This document shows, piece by piece, positions 37,291-50,036 of a stretch of 64,000 nucleotides of DNA (its first letter is position 1; every line of letters begins with the position of its first letter). The stretch covers positions 2,294,001 through 2,358,000 of the forward strand of contig JAPYXD010000755.1 in NCBI GenBank assembly GCA_030998225.1, read 5' to 3'. The translations under genes were made by a program, and so were the position numbers. The DNA comes from Diplolepis rosae (taxonomy: Eukaryota; Arthropoda; Insecta; Hymenoptera; Diplolepididae). A model generated the notes under the pieces. It made no database searches and was not told the DNA's origin. It was given only the letters and a program-made list of their open reading frames with translations.

Positions 37291-39212
37291 ACTCGTTGAA
37301 TTATATCTTAAACTGAGAAAGTAGTCTAAAAAAAGTCTTTGGTTTTAAATTGCAGATACATTGTGCTATATTAAAAAAAATATAAATTCAAATTCGAGTT
37401 TGCGGAGCGGAACCAAAATTAGGAAAGTTTGACCCGGGAAGCCATTTGCTGATAAACTCGTTAAATTATCACTTAAATTGAAAACGTGGCCTAAAAAAAG
37501 ACTTTGGTTTTGAATTGCTGATACATTGTGCTATATTAAAAAAAATAAAAAATTTAAATTTAGTTTTCGGAGCGGAACCAAAATTAGGAAAGTTAGACCT
37601 GGGGAAGCCATTTGTTGACAAACTCGTTAAATTATCTCTTAAACTGAAAACGTCGTCTATAAAAAGACTTCGGTTTTGAATTGCTGATACATTGTGCTAT
37701 ATTAAAAAAAATATAAATTCAAATTCGAGTTTGCGGAGCGGAACCAAAATTAGGAAAGTTTGACCGGGGGAAGCCGTTTCTGGACAAACTCGTCAAATTA
37801 TCTCGAGAACTAAGAAGGTGGCCTAACGAAAGTCTTTGGTTTTGAACTTCAGATACATTGTGCTATATAAAAAAAAATAGGAATTCAAATTCGAGTTTGC
37901 GGAGCGAAACCAAAATTATGAAAGTTTGACCTGGGGAAGCCATTTGTTGACAAACTCGTTGAATTATCTCTTAAACTGAGAACGTGGTCTAAAAAAAGAC
38001 TTTGGTATTGAATTGCAGATACATTGTGCTATACTAAAAAAAATATAAAAATAAATTAGTGTTTGCGGAGCGAAAACAAAATGATGAAAGTTTGACCCGG
38101 GGAAGCCGTTTCTGGACAAACTCGTCAAATTATCTCGAGAACTAAGAAAGTGACCTAATAAAAGACTTTGGTTTTGAATTGAAGATACATTGTGCTCTAT
38201 TAAAGAAAATACAAATTGAAATACGAGTTTGCGGAGCGGAAACAAAATGATGAAAGTTTGACCCGGGGAAGCCGTTTCTGGACAAACTCGTCAAATTATC
38301 TCGAGAACTAAGAAAGTGGTCTAAAAAAAGACTTTGGTTTTGAATTGAAGATACATTGTGCTCTATTAAAGAAAATACAAATTGAAATACGAGTTTGCGG
38401 AGCGGAAACAAAATTAGGAAAGTTTGATCCGGGGAAGCCATTTGCTGATAAACTCGTTAAAATATCTCTTAAACTTAGAACGTGGTCTAAAAAAAGACTT
38501 TGGTTTTAAATTGAAGATACAGTGTGCTATATTAAAAAAAATATGAATTTAAATTCGAGTTTGCGGAGCGGAACCAAAATTAGGAACGTTTGTTCCGGGG
38601 AAGCCATTTGCTGATAAACTCGTTCAATTATAACTTAAATTGAAAACGTGGCCTAAAAAAAGTCTTTGGTTTTGAATTGCAGATACATTGTGCCATATTA
38701 AAAAAAATATAAATTGAAATTCGAGTTTGCGGAGCGGAACCAAAATTAGGAAAGTTTGACACGGGTAAGCCATTTGTTGACAAACTCTTTAAATTATCTC
38801 TTAAACTGAGAACTTGGTCTAAAAAAAGAATTTGGTTTTTAATTGAAGATACATTGTGCCATATTAAAAAAAATATAAATTGAAATTCGAGTTTGCGGAG
38901 CGGAACCAAAATTAGGAAAGTTTGTCCCGGGGAAGCCATTTGCTGATAAACTCGTTAAATTATCACTTAAATTGAAAACGTGGCCTATCAAAAGTCTCTG
39001 GTTTTAAATTGCAGATACATTGTGCTATATTAAAAAAAATATGAATTTAAATTCGAGTTTGCGGAGCGAAACCAAAATTGTGAAAGTTTGACCCGGGTAA
39101 GCCATTTGTTGACAAACTCGTTAAATTATCTCTTAAACTGAGAACGTGGTCTAAAAAAAGACTTTGGTTTTGAATTGCAGATACATTGTGCTATATTAAA
39201 AAAAATATAAAT
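37291..39212 (+). repeat. Spacer between modules, with a tandem pair
   Basis: Mixed type 1 to 3 monomers. The ACAAATTGAAATACGAG pair is at 38208 and 38373, with GATCCGGGGAAGCC and AAAATATCTCTTAAAC after it, two changes shared with the pair at 2.4-2.7 kb. A monomer near 37540 has AAAAAATAAAAAATTTAAA, an expansion of the A-rich tract. Confidence 0.8.
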
Positions 39213-40600
39213 TTAAATTTGTGTTTGCGGAGCGAAACGAAAATTATGAAAGTTTGACCTGGGGAAGCCGTTTCTGGTCAAACTCGTCAAATTATCTCGA
39301 GAACTAAGAACGTGGCCTAACAAAAGTCTTTGGTTTTGAACTGCAGATACATTGTGGGATATTAAAAAAAAATATAAATTCAAATTTGAGTTTCGGAGCG
39401 AAACCAAAATAATGAAAGTTTGACCCGGGGAAGCCATTTGTTGACAAACTGGTTAAATTATCTCTTAAACTGAAATCGTGGTCTAAAAAAAGACTTTGGT
39501 TTTGTATTGCAGATACATTGTGCTATACTAAAAAAAATATAAATTTAAATTTGTGTTTGCGGAGCGAAACCAAAATGATGAAAGTTTGACCCGGGGAAGC
39601 CGTTTCTGGACAAACTCGTCAAATTATCTCGAGAACTAAGAACGTGATCTAAAAAAAGACTTTGGTTTTGAATTGAAGATACATTGTGCTCTATTAAAGA
39701 AAATATAAATTTAAATTTGAGTTTGCGGAGAGAAACCAAAATTATGAATGTTTGACCTGGGGAAACCATTTGTTGACAAACTCGTTAAATTATCTTTTAA
39801 ACTGAGAACGTGGTCTAAAAAAAGACTTTGGTTTTAAATTGAAGATACATTGTGCTATATTGAAAAAAATATGAATTTAAATTCGAGTTTGCGGAGCGAA
39901 ACCAAAATTATGAAAGTTTGACCTGGGAAAGCCGTTTCTGGACAAACTCGTCGAATTATCTCGAGAACTAAGAAAGTGGCCAAACGAAAGACTTTGGTTT
40001 TAAATTGAAGATACATTGTGCCATATGAAAAAAAATATAAATTCGAGTTTGCGGAGCGGAAACAAAATTATGAAAGTTTGCCCCGGGGAAGCCATTTGCG
40101 GTAAACTCGTTAAATTATCACTTAAATTGAAAACATGGCCTAACGAAAGTCTTTGGTTTTGAATTGCAGATACATTGTGCTATATTAAAAAAAATATGAA
40201 TTTAAATTCGAACTTGCGGAGCGAAACCAAAATTATGAATGTTTTACCCGGGGAAGCCATTTGTTGACAAACTCGTTGAATTATATCTTAAACTGAGAAA
40301 GTAGTCTAAAAAAAGAATTTGGTTTTTAATTGCAGATACATTGTGCCATATTAAAAAAAATATAAATTGAAATTCGAGTTTGCGGAGCGGAACCAAAATT
40401 AGGAAAGTTTGTCCCGGGGAAGCCATTTGCTGATAAACTCGTTAAATTATCACTTAAATTGAAAACGTGGCCTAACGAAAGTCTTTGGTTTTGAATTGCA
40501 GATACATTGTGCTATATTAAAAAAAATATGAATTTAAATTCGAACTTGCGGAGCGAAACCAAAATTATGAATGTTTTACCCGGGGAAGCCATTTGTTGAC
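39213..40600 (+). repeat. Module M, copy 3
   Basis: Landmarks are at +332 (39545), the AAACCATTTG monomer near 39763, and type 4 junctions at 40242 (+1029) and 40574 (+1361). Two private marks are GAACGTGATC near 39650 and a 10-bp loss in the A/T tract near 40028-40045, giving AAATATAAATTCGAGTTTGC. Both marks reappear only at 55.2-55.65 kb. Confidence 0.87.
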
Positions 40601-43600
40601 AAACTCGTTGAATTATATCTTAAACTGAGAAAGTAGTCTAAAAAAAGTCTTTGGTTTTGAATTGCTGATACATTGTGCTATATTTAAAAAAATATAAATT
40701 CAAATTCGAGTTTGCGGAGCGGAACCAAAATTAGGAAAGTTTGACCCGGGTAAGCCATTTGCTGATAAACTCGTTAAATTATCACTTAATTTGAAAACAT
40801 GGCCTAACGAAAGTCTTTGGTTTTGAATTGCAGATACATTGTGCTATATTAAAAAAAATATGAATTTAAATTTGAGTTTGCGGAGCGAAACCAAAATTAG
40901 GAAAGTTTGACCTGGGGAAGCCATTTGTTGACAGACTCGTTAAATTATCTCTTAAACTGAGAAATTGGTCTAAAAAAAGACTTTGGTTTTAAATTGAAGA
41001 TACACTGTGCTATATTAAAAAAAATATAAATTCAAATTCGAGTTTGCGGAGCGGAACCAAAATTAGGAAAGTTTGACCCGGGGAAGCCGTTTCTGGACAA
41101 ACTCGTCAAATTATCTCGAGAACTAAGAACGTGGCCTAACGAAAGTCTTTGGTTTTGAACTTCGGATACATAGTGCTATATTAAAAAAAATATAAATTTA
41201 AATTTGATTTTGCGGAGCGAAACCAAAATTAGGAAAGTTTGATCCGGGGAAGCCATTTGTTGACAAACTCGTTAAATTATCTCTTAAACTGAGAAATTGG
41301 CCTAAAAAAAAACTTCGGTTTTGGATTGCAGATACATTGTTCAATATTAAAACAAATATGAATTGAAATTTGAGGTTGCGGAGCGAAACCAAAATTATGA
41401 AAGTTTGACCTGGGGAAGCCATTTGTTGACAAACTCGTTAAATTATCTCTTAAACTGAGAACGTGGTCTAAACAAAGACTTTTGTTTTTAATTGAAGATA
41501 CATTTTGCCATATTAAAAAATATATAACTTGAAATTCGAGTTTGCGGAGCGGAACCAAAATTAGGAAAAATTGTCCCGGAGAAGCCATTTGCTGATAAAC
41601 TCGTCAAATTATCACTTAAACAGAAAACGTGGCCTAACGAAAGTCTTTGGTTTTGAATTGCAGATACATTGTGCTATATTAAAAAAATATGAATTTAAAT
41701 TCGAACTTGCGGAGCGAAACCAAAATTATGAATGTTTTACCCGGGGAAGCCATTTGTTGACAAACTCGTTGAATTATATCTTAAACTGAGAACGTGGTCT
41801 AAAAAAAGAATTCAGTTTTGAATTGCAGCTACATTGTGCCATATTAAAAAAAATATAAATTGAAATTCGAGTTTGCGGAGCGGAACCAAAATTAGGAAAG
41901 TTTGTCCCGGGGAAGCCATTTGCTGATAAACTCGTCAAATTATCACTTAAATAGAAAACATGGCCTAACGAAAGTCTTTGGTTTTGAATTGCAGATACAT
42001 TGTGCTATATTAAAAAAAATATGAATTTAAATTCGAACTTGCGGAGCGAAACCAAAATTATGAATGTTTTACCCGGGGAAGCCATTTGTTGACAAACTCG
42101 TTGAATTATATCTTAAACTGAGAAAGTAGTCTAAAAAAAGTCTTTGGTTTTGAACTGCAGATACATTGTGCTATATTTAAAAAAATATGAATTTAAATTT
42201 GAGTTTGCGGAGCGAAACCAAAATTTGGAAAGTTTGATCCGGGTAAGCCATTTGCTGCTAAACTCGTTAAATTATCACTTAAATTGAAAACCTGGCCTAA
42301 CGAAAGACTTTGGTTTTGAATTGCAGATACATTGTGCTATATTAAAAAAAATATGAATTTAAATTCGAGTTTGCGGAGCGGAACCAAAATTAGGAAAGTT
42401 TGACCTGGGGAAGCCATTTGTTGACAGACTCGTTAAATTATCTCTTAAACTGAGAAATTGGTCTAAAAAAAGACTTTGGTTTTAAATTGAAGATACACTG
42501 TGCTATATTAAAAAAAATATAAATTCAAATTCGAGTTTGCGGAGCGGAACCAAAATTAGGAAAGTTTGACCGGGGGAAGCCGTTTCTGGACAAACTCGTC
42601 AAATTATCTCGAGAACTAAGAACGTGGCCTAACGAAAGTCTTTGGTTTTGAACTTCGGATACATTGTGCTATATTAAAAAAAATATAAATTTAAATTTGA
42701 GTTTGCGGAGCGAAACCAAAATTAGGAAAGTTTGACCCGGGGAAGCCATTTGTTGACAAACTCGTTAAATTATCTTTTAAACTGAGAAATTGGCCAAAAA
42801 AAAACTTCGGTTTTGGATTGCAGATACATTGTGCAATATTAAAACAAATATGAATTTAAATTTGAGGTTGCGGAGCGAAACCAAAATTATGAAAGTTTGA
42901 CCCGGGGAAGCCATTTGTTGACAAACTCGTTAAATTATCTCTTAAACTGAGAACGTGGTCTAAAAAAAGACTTTGGCTTTAAATTGAAGATACATTCTGC
43001 TCTATTAAAAAAAATATAAATTGAAATTCGAGTTTGCGGAGCGGACCCAAAATAGGGAATGTTTGACCCGGGGAAGCCATTTGCTGATAATCTCGTTAAA
43101 TTATCACTTAAATAGAAAACATGGCCTAACGAAAGTCTTTGGTTTTGAATTGCAGATACATTGTGCTATATTAAAAAAAATATGAATTAAAATTCGAGTT
43201 TGCGGAGCGAAACCAAAATTATGAAGGTTTGACCCGGGAAAGCCATTTGTTGACAAACTCGTTAAATTATCTCTTAAACTGAGAACGTGGCCTAAAAAAA
43301 GGCTTTGGTTTTAAATTGAAGATACATTGTGCCATATCAAAAAAAATATGAATTTAAATTCGAGTTTGCGGAGAGGAACCAAAATTAGGAAAGTTTGACC
43401 CGGGGAAGCCATTTGTTGACAAACTCGTTAAATTATCTCTTAAACTGAGAAATTGGTCTAAAAAAAGACTTTGGTTTTGAATTGCTGATACATTGTGCTA
43501 TATTAAAAAAAAAATAAATTTAAATCTAGTTTTTGGAGCGAAACCAAAATTAGGAAAGTTTGACCCGGGGAAGCCATTTGTTGACAAACTCGTTAAATTA

Positions 43601-45010
43601 TCTCTTAAACTGAGAAATTGGTCTAAAAAAAGACTTTGGTTTTGAATTGATTATACATTGTGCTATATTGAAAAAATATGAATTTAAATTCGAGTTTGCG
43701 GAGCGGAAACAAAATTATGAAAGTTGGACCTGGGGAAGCCATTTGTTGACAAACTCGTTAAATTATCTCTTAAACTGAGAACGTGGTCTAAAAAAAGACT
43801 TTGGTTTTAAATTGAAGATACATTGTGCTATATTGAAAAAAATACAAATTGAAATACGAGTTTGCGGAGCGGAAACAAAATTAGGAAAGTTTGACCCAGG
43901 GAAGCCATTTGCTGATAAACTCGTTAAATTATCTCTTAAACTTAGAACGTGGTCTAAAAAAAGGCTTTGGATTTAAATTGAAGATACTTTGTGCTCTATT
44001 AAAAAATATATAAATTTCAATTTGAGTTTGCGGGGCGAAACCAAAATTATAAAAGTTTGCCCTGGGAAAGACGTTTCTGGACAAACTCGTCGAATTATCT
44101 CGAGAACTAAGAAAGTAGCCAAACGACAGACTTTGGTTTTGAATTTAAAGTACATTGTGGGATATTAAAAAAATATAAATTCAAATTTGAGTTTGCGGAG
44201 CGAAACCAAAATTATGAAAGTTTGACCTCGGGAAGCCATTTGTTGACAAACTCGTTAAATTATCTTTTAAACTGAGAACGTGGTCTAAAGAAAGACTTTG
44301 TTTTTAAATTTAAGATCCATTGTGATATATTTAAAAAAATATAAATTCAAATTCGAGTTTGCGGAGCGGAACCAAAATTAGGAAAGTTTGACCCGGGTAA
44401 GCCCTTTGATGAAAAACTCGTTAAATCATCACTTAAATTGAAAACATGGTCTAAAGAAAGACTTTGGTTTTAAATTGCAGATACATTGTGCTATATTAAA
44501 AAAAATATGAATTTAAATTCGAGTTTGCGGAGCGAAACCAATATTATGAAAGTTTGTCCCGGGGAAGCCATTTGCTGTTAAATTCGTTGAATTATAACTT
44601 AAATTGAAAACGTGGCCTATCAAAAGTCTCTGGTTTTGAATTGCAGATACATTGTGCTATATTAAAAAAAATATAAATTCAAATTCGAGTTTGCGGAGCG
44701 GAACCAAAATTAGGAAAGTTTGACCCGGGGAAGCCATTTGCTGATAAACTCGTTAAATTATGACTTAAATTGAAAACGTGGCCTAACGAAAGTCTTTGGT
44801 TTTGAATTGCAGATACATTGTGCTATATTAAAAAAAATATGAATTTAAATTCGAGTTTGCGGAGCGAAACCAAAATTATGAATGTTTGACCCGGGGAAGC
44901 CATTTGTTGACAAACTCGTTAAATTATCTCTAAAACTTAGAACGCGGTCTAAAAAAAGACTTTGGTTTTGAATTGTAGATACATTGTGCTATATTAAAAA
45001 AAATATAAAT
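40601..45010 (+). repeat. Spacer between modules, with a second type 4 doublet
   Basis: It carries another type 4 doublet at 41735 and 42067. It also has a GAAAAATTGTCCCGGAG monomer near 41565 and two TTAAAACAAATATGAATT monomers near 41350 and 42845; a third lies near 60085. Near 43505-43525 the tract AAATCTAGTTTTTGGAGCG appears, also found near 27440. No gene is present. Confidence 0.8.
43845..44340 (+). repeat. Copy 5 of the GACGTTTCTGG block (short)
   Basis: One ACAAATTGAAATACGAG monomer is followed by the shared set GAAGATACTTTGTGCTC, GGGGCGAAACC, GACGTTTCTGG, AAACGACAGAC and GACCTCGGGAAGCC, and then GTGATATATTT. The last feature matches copy 3 rather than copy 4. Small private differences include GGCTTTGGATTTAAATTG near 43962. 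Confidence 0.86.
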
Positions 45011-46070
45011 TTAAATTTGTGTTTGCGGAGCGAAACCAAAATTATGAAAGTTTGACCAGGGGAGGCCGTTTCTGGTCAAACTCTTCAAATTATCTCGAGA
45101 ACTAAGAACGTGTCCTAACAAAAGTCTTTGGTTTTGAACTACAGATACATTGTGGGATATTAAAAAAAAATATAAATTCAAATTTGAGTTTCGGAGCGAA
45201 ACCAAAATAATGAAAGTTTGACCCGGGGAAGCCATTTGTTGACAAACTGGTTAAATTATCTCTTAAACTGAAATCGTGGTCTAAAAAAAGACTTTGGTTT
45301 TGAATTTTAGATACATTGTGCTATAATAAAAAAAATATAAATTTAAATTTGTGTTTGCGGAGCGAAACCAAAATGATGAAAGTTTGACCCGGGGAAGCCG
45401 TTTCTGGACAAACTCGTCAAATTATCTCGAGAACTAAGAACGTGGTCTAAAAAAAGACTTTGGTTTTGAATTGAAGATACATTGTTCTCTATTAAAGAAA
45501 ATATAAATTTAAATTTGAGTTTGCGGAGAGAAACCAAAATTATGAATGTTTGACCTGGGGAAACCATTTGTTGACAAACTCGTTAAATTATCTTTTAAAC
45601 TGAGAACGTGGTCTAAAAAAAGACTTTGGTTTTAAATTAAAGATACATTCTGCTATTTTAAAAAAAATATGAATTTAAATTCGAGTTTGCGGAGCGAAAC
45701 CAAAATTATGAAAGTTTGCCCTGGGAAAGCCGTTTCTGGACAAACTCGTCGAATTATCTCTAGAACTAAGAAAGTGGCCAAACGAAAGACTTTGGTTTTA
45801 AATTGAAGATACATTGTGGGATATTAAAAAAAATATAAATTCAAATTCGAGTTTGCGGAGCGGAACCAAAATTAGGAACGTTTGTCCCGGGGAAGCCATT
45901 TGATGATAAACTCGTTAAATTATCACTTAAATTGAAAACATGGCCTAACGAAAGTCTTTGGTTTTGAATTGCAGATACATTGTGCTATATTAAAAAAAAT
46001 ATGAATTTAAATTCGAACTTGCGGAGCGAAACCAAAATTATGAATGTTTTACCCGGGGAAGCCATTTGTT
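45011..46070 (+). repeat. Module M, copy 4 (single type 4 junction)
   Basis: The first monomer has GACCAGGGGAGGCC and CTCTTCAAATTATC. The second is at +332 with AAAATGATG, followed by the GAAACCATTTG monomer near 45560 and a type 4 junction at 46047 (+1036). The second type 4 junction expected near 46378 is missing; a type 3-like GATGAAAAACTCG monomer is there instead. Confidence 0.84.
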
Positions 46071-48492
46071 GACAAACTCGTTGAATTATATCTTAAACTG
46101 AGAAAGTAGTCTAAAAAAAGACTTTGGTTTTGAATTGCTGATACATTGTGCTATATTAAAAAAAATATGAATTTAAATTCGAGTTTGCGGAGCGGAACCA
46201 AAATTAGGAAAGTTTGTCCCGGGTAAGCCATTTGCTGATAAACTCGTTAAATTATCACTTAAATTGAAAACGTGGCCTAACGAAAGTCTTTGGTTTTGAA
46301 TTTCAGATACATTGTGCCATATTAAAAAAAATATGAATTTAAATTTGAGTTTGCGGAGCGGAACCAAAATTAGGAAAGTTTGTCCCGGGGAAGCCATTTG
46401 ATGAAAAACTCGTAAAATTATCTCTTAAACTGAGAACGTCGTCTATAAAAAGAATTTGGTTTTTAATTGATGATACATTGTGCTATATTAAAAAAAATAT
46501 AAATTCAAATTCGAGTTTGCGGAGCGGAACCAAAATTAGGAAAGTTTGACCCGGGGAAGCCGTTTCTGGACAAACTCGTCAAATTATCTCGAGAACTAAG
46601 AACGTGGCCTAACGAAAGTCTTTGGTTTTGAACTTCGGATACATTGTGCTATATTAAAAAAAATATGAATTTAAATTTGAGTTTGCGGAGCGAAACCAAA
46701 ATTAGGAAAGTTTGACCCCGGGAAGCCATTTGTTGACAAACTCGTTAAATTATCTCTTAAACTGAGAACGTGGTCAGAAAAAAGACTTTGGTCTTGAATT
46801 GCAGATACATTGTGCTCTATTAAAAAAATATAAACCTAAATTTGATTGCGGAGCGACACCAAAATTATGAAAGTTTGACCTGGGGAAGCCGTTTCTGGTC
46901 AAACTCGTCAAATTATCTCTTAAACTGAGAACGTGGTCTAAAAAAAGACTTTGGTTTTAAATTGAAGATACATTCTGCTCTATTAAAAAAAATATAAATT
47001 GAAATTCGAGTTTGCGGAGCGGAAACAAAATTAGGAAAGTTTGATCCGGGGAAGCCATTTGCTGATAATCTGGTTAAATTATCACTTAAATAGAAAACAT
47101 GGCCTAACGAAAGTCTTTGGTTTTGAATTGCAGATACATTGCGGGATATTAAAAAAAATATAAATTCAAATTATAGTTAGCGGAGCGAAACAAAAATTAT
47201 GAATGTTTGACCCGGGGAAGCCATTTGTTGACAAACTCGTTACATTATCTCGAGAACTTAGAACGTGGCCTAACACAAGTCTTTGGTTTTGAACTGCAGA
47301 TACATTGTGGGATATTAAAAAAAAATATAAATTCAAATTTGAGTTTGCGGAGCGAAACCAAAATTATGAAAGTTTGACCCGGGGAAGCCATTTGTTGACA
47401 AACTCGTTAAATTATCACTTAAAATGAGAACGTGGTCTAAAAAAAGAATTCGGTTTTGAATTGCTGATACATTGTGCTATATTAAAAAAATATAAATTCA
47501 AATTCGAGTTTGCGGAGCGGAACCAAAATTAGGAAAGTTTGACCCGGGGAAGCCACTTGTTGACAAACTCGTCAAATTATCTCTTAAACTGAGAAATTGG
47601 GCTAAAAAAAGACTTTTGTTTTTAATTGAAGATACATTGTGCCATATTAAAAAATATATAAATTGAAATTCGAGTTTGCGGAGCGGAACCAAAATTAGGA
47701 AAAATTGTCCCGGAGAAGCCATTTGCTGATAAACTCGTCAAATTATCACTTAAACTGAAAACGTCGTCTATAAAAAGACTTTGGTTTTAAATTGCAGATA
47801 CATTGTGCTATATTAAAAAAAATTTAAATTCAAATTCGAGTTTGCGGAGCGGAACCAAAATTAGGAAAGTTTGACCCGGGAAGCCATTTGCTGATAAACT
47901 CGTTAAATTATCACTTAAATTGAATACGTGGTCTAAAAAAAAACTTTGGTTATGAACTGCAGATACATTGTGCTGTATTAAAAAAAATATGAATTTAAAT
48001 TCGAGTTTGCGGAGCGAAACCAAAATTATGAAAGTTTGATCCGGGGAAGCCATTTGCTGATAAAATCGTTGTATTATAACTTAAATTGAAAACGTGGCCT
48101 AACAAAAGTCTTTGGTTTTGAATTGCAGATACATTGTGCTATATTTAAAAAAATATAAATTCAAATTCGAGTTTGCGGAGCGGAACCAAAATTAGGAAAG
48201 TTTGACCCGGGGAAGCCATTTGCTGACAAACTCGTTAAATTATCACTTAAATTGAAAACATGGCCTAACGAAAGTCTTTGGTTTTGAATTGCAGATACAT
48301 TGTGCTATATTAAAAAAAATATGAATTTAAATTCGAGTTTGCGGAGCGAAACCAAAATTATGAATGTTTGACCCGGGGAAGCCATTTGTTGACAAACTCG
48401 TTAAATTATCTCTTAAACTGAGAACGTGGTCTAAAAAAAGACTTTGGTTTTGAATTGCAGATACATTGTGCTATATTAAAAAAAATATAAAT
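46071..48492 (+). repeat. Spacer between modules
   Basis: Mixed monomers, among them one with ATTATAGTTAGCGGAG near 47170, one with TAACACAAGTCTTTGG near 47275, and a GAAAAATTGTCCCGGAG monomer near 47700. A monomer near 46830 is shortened to AAATTTGATTGCGGAGCG. No gene is present. Confidence 0.8.
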
Positions 48493-49890
48493 TCAAATTC
48501 GAGTTTGCGGAGCGAAACCAAAATTATGAAAGTTTGACCTGGGGAGGCCGTTTCTGGTCAAACTCTTCAAATTATCTCGAGAACTAAGAACGTGTCCTAA
48601 CAAAAGTCTTTGGTTTTGAACTACAGATACATTGTGGGATATTGAAAAAAATATGAATTGAAATTTGAGTTTCGGAGCGAAACCAAAATAATGAAAGTTT
48701 GACCCGGGGAAGCCATTTGTTGACAAACTGGTTAAATTATCTCTTAAACTGAAATCGTGGTCTAAAAAAAGACTTTGGTTTTGTATTGCAGATACATTGT
48801 GCTATACTAAAAAAAATATAAATTTAAATTTGTGTTTGCGGAGCGAAACCAAAATGATGAAAGTTTGACCCGGGGAAGCCGTTTCTGGACAAACTCGTCA
48901 AATTATCTCGAGAACTAAGAACGTGGTCTAAAAAAAGACTTTGGTTTTGAATTGAAGATACATTGTTCTCTATTAAAGAAAATATAAATTTAAATTTGAG
49001 TTTGCGGAGAGAAACCAAAATTATGAATGTTTGACCTGGGGAAACCATTTGTTGACAAACTCGTTAAATTATCTTTGAAACTGAGAACGTGGTCTAAAAA
49101 AAGACTTTGGTTTTAAATTAAAGATACATTGTGCTATTTTAAAAAAAATATGAATTTAAATTCGAGTTTGCGGAGCGAAAACCAAAATTATGAAAGTTTG
49201 ACCTGGAAAAGCCGTTTCTGGACAAACTCGTCGAATTATCTCGAGAACTAAGAAAGTAGCCAAACGAAAGACTTTGGTTTTAAATTGAAGATACATTGTG
49301 GGATATTAAAAAAAATATGAATTTAAATTCGAGTTTGCGGAGCGAAACCAAAATTATGAAAGTTTATCCAGGGGAAGCCATTTGCGGTAAACTCGTTAAA
49401 TTATCACTTAAATTGAAAACATGGCCTAACGAAAGTCTTTGGTTTTGAATTGCAGATACATTGTGCTATATTAAAAAAAATATGAATTTAAATTCGAACT
49501 TGCGTAGCGAAACCAAAATTATGAATGTTTTACCCGGGGAAGCCATTTGTTGACAAACTCGTTGAATTATATCTTAAACTGAGAAAGTAGTCTAACGAAA
49601 GTCTTTGGTTTTAAATTGCAGATACATTGTGCTATATTAAAAAAAATATAAATTGAAATTCGAGTTTGCGGAGCGGAAACAAAATTAGGAAAGTTTGACC
49701 CGGGGAAGCCATTTGCTGATAATCTCGTTAAATTATCACTTAAATAGAAAACATGGCCTTACGAAAGTCTTTGGTTTTGAATTGCAGATACATTGTGCTA
49801 TATTAAAAAAAATATGAATTTAAATTCGAACTTGCGGAGCGAAACCAAAATTATGAATGTTTTACCCGGGGAAGCCATTTGTTGACAAAC
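48493..49890 (+). repeat. Module M, copy 5
   Basis: The landmarks sit at +331 (48824), the GAAACCATTTG monomer near 49040, and type 4 junctions at 49528 (+1035) and 49860 (+1367). CTCTTCAAATTATC and GTGTCCTAAC in its first monomer are shared with copy 4, so copies 4 and 5 appear to be sisters, 3,482 bp (21 monomers) apart. Confidence 0.86.
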
Positions 49891-50036
49891 TCGTTGAATT
49901 ATATCTTAAACTGAGAAAGTAGTCTAACAAAAGTCTTTGGTTTTGAATTGCAGATACATTGTGCTATATTAAAAAAAATATAAATTGAAATTCGAGTTTG
50001 CGGAGCTGAACCAAAATTAGGAAAGTTTGTCCCGGG
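49871..50036 (+). repeat. Exemplar of monomer type 4 (TTTTACCC / ATATCTTAAAC type)
   Basis: The unit follows AATGTTTTACCCGGG, where most monomers have AAAGTTTGACCCGGG. It reads GTTGACAAACTCGTTGAATT, ATATCTTAAACTGAGAAAGT and then AGTC. The preceding monomer usually ends GAACTTGCGGAG instead of GAGTTTGCGGAG. These linked changes mark one lineage, found at about 22 places between 13.5 kb and 57.4 kb and absent from the first 13 kb. Confidence 0.88.
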
